A stretch of 64,000 nucleotides of DNA. It comes from Pseudomonas sp. PSE14. GTDB taxonomy: Bacteria > Pseudomonadota > Gammaproteobacteria > Pseudomonadales > Pseudomonadaceae. Position numbers and translations under genes: made by a program. The DNA is taken from assembly GCF_029203285.1 (NCBI RefSeq), contig NZ_CP115669.1, positions 1,798,001 through 1,862,000 of the forward strand, in the 5' to 3' direction. Under the pieces are notes generated by a model that did not search any database, was not told the DNA's origin, and worked only from the letters and a program-made list of their open reading frames with translations. Positions 54,642 through 61,110 of the stretch are shown piece after piece. Within the stretch, counting starts at the first letter, position 1; each line of letters starts with the position of its first letter.

Positions 54642-57056
54642 ATGACTCAGTTGCCGGCCTATGGGCAGTTGCCTGTCGCTCAGGGATTCGCTCGCCAAAA
54701 GAAGGCGTTGCGCGCAGCCGGCCTGGTGCTCGCTGCGGGGGTGTTGCTGACGGGGTTGCTGGGCTGGAATGTCTGGCGCAACGCCCGCACGTCGCTGGAA
54801 CAGCAGTTCGCCCTGGCGGCCAACGAGCGGGTCGATCGGGTGCGTGAGCGGCTGGTGTTGCAGCGCAGCGAACTGGAGTCCATCCAGCGCTTCTTCGAGA
54901 ACTCCAACGAGGTATCGCGCGAGGAGTTCGAGCATTTCGTCAGTCCCTTGCTGGGGGATGCCCTGGGATATGCCTGGCTGCCCAGGGTCGAGCAGAACGC
55001 GCGCGCGGCGTTCGAAGAGCAGGTCCAGGCTTCCGGGCTGCTCGACTATCTGATTCATGACCTCGACTCGCAGAGCCATCCGGTGCCCGCGCAGGTCCGC
55101 GAGCGCTACTTTCCCGTGCTCTACGGGGCATCAGAGTATCTGCAGGAATTGCCGCTTGGGCTCGATCTGAGTTCCACCCTGCCGGGGCGCGAACTGACGC
55201 AGCGGGTGCTCACCGGACGGCAACTGACCGCGTCGATGCCGGTCGTCCTGCCCGGTGCGCCGGTGGAGGACGCGGCCGGCGTCCTGCTGGCCGCCCCCTT
55301 CTACCGCGGTAGTGTGATGACCAGTCCTGGGGAGGAAAGCCTTGGCGGCCTGCAGGGCATGCTGGTGGCCGCGATCAGCTACCGCCTGCTGATCGAACAG
55401 GGCATGGACGTGGATAGCCTGGCGCAACTGGCGATTACGCTGCGCGATAGCGCCGAGCAGGGTCCGGACTTGCCGATGTACCGCAGCGTGGTGCGGGCTG
55501 CGCAGAATTCCGGACTGGTGATGGAGCGGCACCTGGACTTCGCTGGGCGGGACTACCTCGTCCGCGTTGAGCCTTCCCGCGACTTTCTGCAACGCAACGA
55601 GGGGCATCCGCAGCTGTGGGTGCTGCTCGGCGGATTGCTGACCTCGTTGTTGCTGGCCGGTTATGTGCTGGCGCTGCTGGGGCAGCGCCAGAGGGCACTG
55701 CAACTGGTGGAGGAGCGTACTGCTGAGCTGCGCGCGAATCAGTTGGAGCTGCAGGAGAACCAGGCACGCCTGCACTTTGCCATGGACAGCGCCGGCCACG
55801 GCGTGTGGGACTGGAATATCGACCTGGGCAAGGTGTTCTACTCCCACGCCTGGAAGGCCATGCTGGGGTTCCGCGATGCGGAGGTTGGCGCGAGTCCCGA
55901 CGAGTGTGCGCGCCGGATTCATCCGGATGATCAGGCTGCGCGTGGCGAGGCGCTTCAGCGGCACCTGCGTGGCGAGACATCGCTGTACCAGAGCGAGCAT
56001 CGCTTGCGCTGCAAGAGTGGCCGATGGCTGTGGGTGCTGGACCGGGGCCAGGTCGTGGAGCGGGGGAGTGACGGTTCTGCGCGCCGCATGATCGGTACGC
56101 AGACCGACATCAGCTCGCGCAAGGCGGTGGAGCTGGAACTGGGCGAGGTCAACAGTCGCCTGCATGGGCTGCTCGATGCGGCAACCCAGGTGGCCATAGT
56201 GTCCACCGACCTGCGGGGGTTCGTCCGCAGCTTCAATGTCGGCGCCGAACGCCTGTTCGGCTATAGCGCGCGGGAGGTGCTGGGTCGGCCGGTGCCGGAG
56301 AGCATCTTCGTCAAGGAGGAGATCCGCCGTCGGGCGCATGACCTGTCCACCGTGCTGGGGCGCGAGATCCGAGGGTTCGAAGTGGTCGGCGCGCTGGTCG
56401 GCGAAGGGCACGAGGAGTACGAGTGGACGTGCGTTCGTCGCGACGGCCAGAGGTTGAAGATCAACCTGATCATCACCGGGGTACGGGATTCGTCGGGTGT
56501 GATGACCGGCTACCTGGGCATCGCCACCGACATTACCCGGCGCAAGGAAGCGGAGCTGGAGTTGCGGCGGCTCTCGGTGACCGACGCGCTGACTGGCGTG
56601 CACAACCGACGGTACTTCAAGGAGCAACTGGAACTGAGCATGGCGCGCTGCTCACGCAGTGGCGAGCCGCTGTCGCTGGTGATGTTCGACGTCGATCACT
56701 TCAAGAGCATCAATGACCGATTCGGCCATGAGGCCGGCGACACCGTTCTGGTCACGCTGTGCCAGCGAGTCGCCCAGCGCTTGCGCAAGGCGGACGTATT
56801 CTGCCGCCTGGGCGGAGAGGAGTTGGTGGTGCTGTGCCCGGGCAGTTCGGTGGAGCAGGCCATGCAACTGGCCGAAGCGCTGTGGCAGGCGCTGCGCAGC
56901 CAGCCCATGGAGGGGGTTGGCGTGGTGACCGCCAGCTTCGGGGTGGCCGGCTGGCGCATCGGCGAAACGGCCGATGATCTGATGTGCAAGGTGGACCGGG
57001 CGGTTTACCGGGCGAAGCGGCAGGGGCGGGATCGTCTGGAACGCGCAGACGACTGA
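54642..57056 (+). CDS. CHASE-PAS-PAS-GGDEF diguanylate cyclase
   Basis: The protein is 804 residues with an N-terminal TM (about 27-45), a periplasmic CHASE sensor domain (about 75-300), a second TM (about 328-350), a short coiled coil, two PAS domains (about 370-500 and 510-640), and a GGDEF domain (about 640-795). The active-site motif is GGEEL at 724-728, and the inhibitory I-site RKAD lies five residues upstream (715-718), so it is probably an active, feedback-inhibited c-di-GMP synthase. No EAL domain is present. CHASE domains sense extracellular small molecules; the ligand is unknown. Confidence 0.95.
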   Translation: MTQLPAYGQLPVAQGFARQKKALRAAGLVLAAGVLLTGLLGWNVWRNARTSLEQQFALAANERVDRVRERLVLQRSELESIQRFFENSNEVSREEFEHFVSPLLGDALGYAWLPRVEQNARAAFEEQVQASGLLDYLIHDLDSQSHPVPAQVRERYFPVLYGASEYLQELPLGLDLSSTLPGRELTQRVLTGRQLTASMPVVLPGAPVEDAAGVLLAAPFYRGSVMTSPGEESLGGLQGMLVAAISYRLLIEQGMDVDSLAQLAITLRDSAEQGPDLPMYRSVVRAAQNSGLVMERHLDFAGRDYLVRVEPSRDFLQRNEGHPQLWVLLGGLLTSLLLAGYVLALLGQRQRALQLVEERTAELRANQLELQENQARLHFAMDSAGHGVWDWNIDLGKVFYSHAWKAMLGFRDAEVGASPDECARRIHPDDQAARGEALQRHLRGETSLYQSEHRLRCKSGRWLWVLDRGQVVERGSDGSARRMIGTQTDISSRKAVELELGEVNSRLHGLLDAATQVAIVSTDLRGFVRSFNVGAERLFGYSAREVLGRPVPESIFVKEEIRRRAHDLSTVLGREIRGFEVVGALVGEGHEEYEWTCVRRDGQRLKINLIITGVRDSSGVMTGYLGIATDITRRKEAELELRRLSVTDALTGVHNRRYFKEQLELSMARCSRSGEPLSLVMFDVDHFKSINDRFGHEAGDTVLVTLCQRVAQRLRKADVFCRLGGEELVVLCPGSSVEQAMQLAEALWQALRSQPMEGVGVVTASFGVAGWRIGETADDLMCKVDRAVYRAKRQGRDRLERADD

Positions 57057-57080
57057 GGGCCCCGGCAGGTGCCGGGGCCC
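57057..57080. terminator. GC-rich bidirectional hairpin between convergent genes
   Basis: A perfect 10-bp stem (57057-57066 and 57071-57080) with loop AGGT sits directly after the cyclase stop, eight bases before the dacB stop. It has no T run, so it may be only a weak terminator or a barrier to read-through for both convergent genes. Confidence 0.5.
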
Positions 57081-57087
57081 ACGTCCA

Positions 57088-58533
57088 TCAGTCGCCGGCG
57101 CGCTTGGTGGTGCTGTAGAGGTCCAGCAGCACCTGGTCGAGGATGGACGACGCGCCCCACGGCCGGTTGCTGTTGAGGATCGCCACCACCACCCAGGAGC
57201 GTCCGTTGGCGTCGCGGCTGAAGCCAGCGAGGGCGCGAACGGTGTTCAGGGTGCCGGTCTTGACGTGCGCCTCACCGGCCATCGGGGTGCCGCGCAGGCG
57301 TTTGCGCATGGTGCCGTCCTTCGCCACGATCGGCAGCGAGGAGATGTATTCGGCTGCGTACGGGCTGTGCCAGGCGGCTTGCAACATCGCGGCCATCTCG
57401 CGGGCGCTGACGCGCTCGTCGCGCGACAGGCCGGAGCCGTTCTCCATCACCAGGTGAGTGGCGGTGATGCCCTTGCGCGCCAGCCATTGGCGAATCACCC
57501 GCTGCGCGGCCTGTGCGTCATCGGCGTCGGCACCGTTGCGGAAACGCGCGCCCAGGGAGAGGAACAGTTGGCGCGCCATTGTGTTGTTGCTGTACTTGTT
57601 GATGTCGCGAATGACTTCCACTACATCCGGCGAATCGGCGCGGGCGACCAGTTTGGCGCTCTTGGGCACGTTACCTTCGCGGTCCTTGCCCATGATCGTG
57701 CCGCCCAGTTCCTGCCAGATGCCGCGCACCGCGCCGGCGGTGTAGCCCGGATGGTCGAGCAGCGACATGTAGGTCTGCGCGCTGCAGCCCAGGGGAATCT
57801 GACCGGTCGCTACCAGAGAGGTGCCATCGAACTGGGTGACGGGATTGAAGCGCAGCTTCGGCCAGGCCGGGCAGGGCGCAGCCTTGCTCACCTGGACCTG
57901 GTTGTCGATGCGTACGTTGGCCAGTGGCGGGTCCATCAGCACGCTGGCCTTGCCGCCGTCGGAACGCACCACTAAACGCACGCTCTTGAGGTTGACCAGC
58001 AGGGAGTCGGGACCGACCAGGAAGGGCTTGTTGTCGTCGCCGCCGTCGTCGTTGAACACCGGCAACTGCGGGATGTTGAAGTAGCTACGGTCCAGCACCA
58101 GGTCGCCGGTGACCTTGCTGACGCCATTGGCGCGCAGGTCACGCATGAGCAGCCAGAGCTTCTCCATGTTCAGCTTGGGATCGCCGCCGCCCTTGAGGTA
58201 AAGGTTGCCGTTGAGCACGCCGTCCTTGAGCTGACCGTCGGTGTAAAACTCGGTCTGCCACTGGTAGGTGGGGCCGAGCATCTCCAGGGCGGCGTAGGTG
58301 GTGAACAGCTTCATGGTCGACGCCGGGTTCACCGATACGTCGGCATTGAAATACGTGGCGTTGCCGGGGCCTTCGAGGGGAATCATCACCAGCGACAGCG
58401 CATCGTTGGTCAGTTTGCTGGCCTTCAGGGCCTTTTCGACGCGTTCGGGCAGGGTGGTATTGATCTGGGCCAGGGCCGGCAGGGTGAAGGGTAACAGTGT
58501 GGCGAGGGCGATAACACGCAGCGATTTGAACAT
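57088..58533 (-). CDS. dacB: D-alanyl-D-alanine carboxypeptidase/endopeptidase (PBP4)
   Basis: DacB trims and cleaves peptidoglycan cross-links in the periplasm. The 481-residue protein has a signal peptide (MFKSLRVIALATLLPFTLPA, cleavage near ALA-QI) and the penicillin-binding motifs: STMK with Ser72 and Lys75, a later SNN motif in KYSNNTMARQ, and KTGTLN near the C-terminus. The inserted domain between motifs 1 and 2 is typical of class C PBP4. ATG 58533 begins the signal peptide; the upstream open frame to 58674 lacks any signal. Confidence 0.96.
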   Translation of the reverse strand: MFKSLRVIALATLLPFTLPALAQINTTLPERVEKALKASKLTNDALSLVMIPLEGPGNATYFNADVSVNPASTMKLFTTYAALEMLGPTYQWQTEFYTDGQLKDGVLNGNLYLKGGGDPKLNMEKLWLLMRDLRANGVSKVTGDLVLDRSYFNIPQLPVFNDDGGDDNKPFLVGPDSLLVNLKSVRLVVRSDGGKASVLMDPPLANVRIDNQVQVSKAAPCPAWPKLRFNPVTQFDGTSLVATGQIPLGCSAQTYMSLLDHPGYTAGAVRGIWQELGGTIMGKDREGNVPKSAKLVARADSPDVVEVIRDINKYSNNTMARQLFLSLGARFRNGADADDAQAAQRVIRQWLARKGITATHLVMENGSGLSRDERVSAREMAAMLQAAWHSPYAAEYISSLPIVAKDGTMRKRLRGTPMAGEAHVKTGTLNTVRALAGFSRDANGRSWVVVAILNSNRPWGASSILDQVLLDLYSTTKRAGD

Positions 58534-58801
58534 AGGAAAGGTGACATCCCAGTGGTCGGGCATTGACATGAAAAAATGAAAAGATGAAACGCAACAATAC
58601 GAATAAGCGCTCCTTGTTCCCCCGGAGCTGCGGACATTATGCCGCAAGCCGCTGCGTGTTGCGCTGGGCAACACATGCCAGTTGTCATGGGCGAGGGCGG
58701 TGGAACTGTTAAAGTTGTGGATGGTCTGCCCGGATCGCAGCGGGCAGTTGGAATAATCACGATGAGGTCGAATTGTCGCCTTGTCCGCCGGAGATAGTCA
58801 G

Positions 58802-59146
58802 ATGGCCACCCATCGTTCTCGTCGTTTGCGCAAGAAGTTGTGTGTCGATGAATTCCAGGAGTTGGGATTCGAATTGAGCTTCCAATACAGGGAGGATATG
58901 GATGCAACGGCGATCGCGGCGTTCATGGAGCGCTTCGCGGCCGATGCGGTGGAGCCCAACGACATGGTGTATGGCGGCTGTGACGAGTACGGTTTCATCT
59001 GCCTGGCGCATCGCGGCTCGGTCAGCGAGGAACAGCGCGCCATCGTCGACGGTTGGCTCAAGCAGCAGCCGGAACTTGCCGGTTACACGGCGGGGCCGTT
59101 GATGGACGCCTGGTATCCGGATCAGCCCATCAACGCCAAGGCGTAG
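58802..59146 (+). CDS. yggL: YggL/DUF469 ribosome-associated protein
   Basis: The protein is 114 residues. It opens MATHRSRRLRKKLCVDEFQE, has FELSFQYREDMDATA in the middle, and ends with WYPDQPINAKA; this matches the YggL family, reported as binding the 50S subunit. ATG 58802 has GGAG at 58790-58793. It is divergent from dacB and convergent with the receiver gene at 59199. Confidence 0.9.
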   Translation: MATHRSRRLRKKLCVDEFQELGFELSFQYREDMDATAIAAFMERFAADAVEPNDMVYGGCDEYGFICLAHRGSVSEEQRAIVDGWLKQQPELAGYTAGPLMDAWYPDQPINAKA

Positions 59147-59198
59147 GTGGCGTCCTCGAGATGCACGCGCTGCCGAGGGTGGCGGTGCATCCGGGGCG

Positions 59199-59591
59199 TC
59201 ATGCGCTTTTCTTGCCCAGGGTCTGCAGCAGCGTCTGCGGGTCCAGGGGCTTGGACAGGCAGGCGAGGAGGGGAAGGCCGCGGCTTTTTAGGTCTTGCTC
59301 CAACTTCTGCAGTTCGTCTTCCTCCTTGCAACTGAACAGTATCGCTTGCCGTATGCCGCCACTGCTGGCCAGTTCGCCAAGCAGGTCCACGCCGTTGGTG
59401 CCCGGGAGATTGATGTCGCACAGCAGCAGGTCGAAGGGCTTTGCGCGCCGTTGACAGGCCTCCCGCGCTTCCTCGGCGTCCAGCGCGGGCGTCAGGCGGA
59501 AGAAGCCCATCCGGTTGAGATGCATCTGCATGGCGATCAACTGAAAGGGATGATCCTCGACGACCAGGATGGCGAGTTTGGGGTCCTGCAT
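59199..59591 (-). CDS. Stand-alone response-regulator receiver (RocR-type REC)
   Basis: The protein is 130 residues and holds only a receiver domain. Conserved acidic residues are in VVEDHP (Glu12/Asp13), the phosphoacceptor is Asp59 in LLLCDINLPG, and the Lys is in LACLSKPL. The VEDHPFQLIAMQMHL opening resembles the receiver of RocR (REC-EAL) in Pseudomonas Roc systems, but the EAL output is missing and the sequence stops right after the domain. It lies near rocA2/rocS2 on the opposite strand and may be a phosphate sink or a shortened RocR. Confidence 0.82.
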   Translation of the reverse strand: MQDPKLAILVVEDHPFQLIAMQMHLNRMGFFRLTPALDAEEAREACQRRAKPFDLLLCDINLPGTNGVDLLGELASSGGIRQAILFSCKEEDELQKLEQDLKSRGLPLLACLSKPLDPQTLLQTLGKKSA

Positions 59592-59802
59592 GACGAATCT
59601 CCTGGGGGTGAGATTTGTGGGCTTTTGTCGGGCTCAGAAAGTTCGTTTCGGAAAGTATTCGGTACTCGAAATGATTTTCGGTGTATTAATGCATCTAAGG
59701 ATATTCGAGTATTTTTATTTGTTTGGGTGAGTGCTTCGAATTTTTGATGTGTGAGGCCTTGCAGGGTGGTTTTATTGGAGGTTCAGTGAGGGCGTGAGTT
59801 TA
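59592..59802. other. AT-rich leader between the two receiver sequences
   Basis: No gene is seen. The composition is clearly richer in A and T than the rest of the window (for example the stretch around 59690-59740). It should include the promoter of the receiver gene on the minus strand. Confidence 0.4.
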
Positions 59803-60173
59803 TTAGTGCTGTGCTTGAATTTTTATGGTTTTTGATTTTTTTAATGTCGGCGGGAGTAATGAATTTCCAACCTTCATTAATGTCTGAGTTCTGTGCGTTC
59901 CGGCCAGATGCAATATCTCCCGATGCAGTTCCGAGGACTCCTCGCACATCAGCCTCCAAGATTTGATCAGATTCTCCTGTACGACCCGTTGCAGAAAGGG
60001 CAAGCCGTCATCGCAGATGTCGATACCTGCTCTGGGGCGCCGCCGCTGCAATGCCCCCCCCCCCTCAGTGGCCGCTGTCCGCATATCCCAATAACCGCGC
60101 GTTTTCAGGGCGGCATGGTGGGTTGCCTGGGAATCGGGTGATCCTCCAGGTCCATCAACTGAAGGGTGGCCAT
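59803..60173 (-). pseudogene. Decayed second receiver domain (RocR-like) with frameshift
   Basis: From ATG 60173 on the minus strand the reading is MATLQLMDLEDHPIPRQ, matching the first receiver strand and acidic motif (compare LEDHPFQRQ). A TGA at 60105-60107 then stops it. After a frame change the other frame continues ALKTRGYWDM, then AGIDICDDGLPFLQRVVQEN (where the phosphoacceptor loop is shortened) and MCEESSELHREILHLAG. This is the remaining order of a receiver domain with a frameshift and a deletion at the phosphorylation site. An 11-C run (60054-60064) lies inside. No EAL part follows; the sequence after 59880 is unrelated AT-rich DNA. Confidence 0.7.
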
Positions 60174-60189
60174 CTTGGAATGTCGTTAA

Positions 60190-60475
60190 GGATGTGCTGT
60201 TGTCAAAGGTGCAGCTCTTGTGGAAAAAGCGCTGCCGGTGTTTTGCTTGTTTGATGTCAGAAGGGTCTGCCTGGAAGTCAGATATAGAGATTGGTAGTTG
60301 TATTTTTTGGAGGGTCGGTGATCAAGGTTTTAGGAGTTTTGTAGGATATCTACGCTTGTTGTGTAGGAATTCCCTTTGATGATAAATATCGAGGGGAGCT
60401 CGTCTCGACAGAACAAGCTTAGAAGATATCTTACCGGCAGATATTTCACTTGATGAAAACTGTCGGAGGGATTCC
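60190..60475. other. AT-rich region upstream of rocA2
   Basis: No gene is seen in about 286 bases of visibly AT-rich sequence. It must contain the rocA2 promoter. I could not place -35/-10 boxes with confidence. Confidence 0.4.
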
Positions 60476-61102
60476 GTGAGCAAGGTACTGATTGTCGATG
60501 ACCACCCAGTAATCCGCATGGCAATGCGGGTACTGCTGGAAAAAGAAGGCCATGTCGTCGTGGGCGAGACGGACAACGGCGTGGACGCTCTCTCCTTGGT
60601 CAAGGACCTTGTCCCGGATCTGGTTGTCCTGGACATCGGAATCCCCCGCCTGGATGGCCTGGAAGTCATCAGCCGCATCTCCGCCTTCGAACTGCCACTG
60701 AAAATCCTGGTGCTGACCGGGCAGAGCGCATCGCTGTTCGCCATGCGCTGCATGCAGGCCGGTGCCTCGGGGTTCGTCTGCAAGCAAGGCGGGCTGGCCG
60801 AACTGATCAGCGCAGTCAGTGCCGTGGTGGCGGGGTACAACTACTTCCCCAGCACGGCCATTCGGCAAACACGCAAAAACAGCGGGCAAATGGATGACCA
60901 GGAGCTCATCCAGCGCCTCTCCGACCGCGAAATGGCTGTGCTCCAGTACCTTGCCAATGGTTATTCGAACAAGGAAATCTCCGAGCAGATGTTCATCAGC
61001 AACAAGACGGTCAGCACCTACAAGACACGATTGCTGCTGAAGTTGAATGCCCATTCTCTGGTCGATTTGATCGAATTCGCCAAGCGTAACGCCTTGGTCT
61101 GA
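60476..61102 (+). CDS. rocA2: Response regulator RocA2-like (REC-LuxR HTH)
   Basis: The protein is 208 residues. The receiver (about 1-120) has acidic VDDHP, phosphoacceptor Asp53 in VVLDIGIPRLDG and Lys in GFVCKQGG. A NarL/LuxR-type HTH (about 145-205) includes LSDREMAVLQYLANGYSNKE and ISNKTVSTYKTRLLLKL. It starts at GTG 60476, with GGAGG eleven bases upstream at about 60465. BvgA/EvgA-like regulators of this kind control fimbriae and biofilm genes. The sensor gene begins eight bases after its stop, so the two form an operon; the order matches P. aeruginosa rocA2-rocS2. Confidence 0.9.
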   Translation: MSKVLIVDDHPVIRMAMRVLLEKEGHVVVGETDNGVDALSLVKDLVPDLVVLDIGIPRLDGLEVISRISAFELPLKILVLTGQSASLFAMRCMQAGASGFVCKQGGLAELISAVSAVVAGYNYFPSTAIRQTRKNSGQMDDQELIQRLSDREMAVLQYLANGYSNKEISEQMFISNKTVSTYKTRLLLKLNAHSLVDLIEFAKRNALV

Positions 61103-61110
61103 GGTGGCTG

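Noticed and set aside
59803..60084. Possible Hpt domain in the decayed stretch (LHREILHLAGTHR)
   Set aside because: The upstream parts (LEDHP, AGIDI, GLPFLQRVV) line up in receiver order, so the region is better read as a decayed receiver; the His-rich part is the receiver's later helix.
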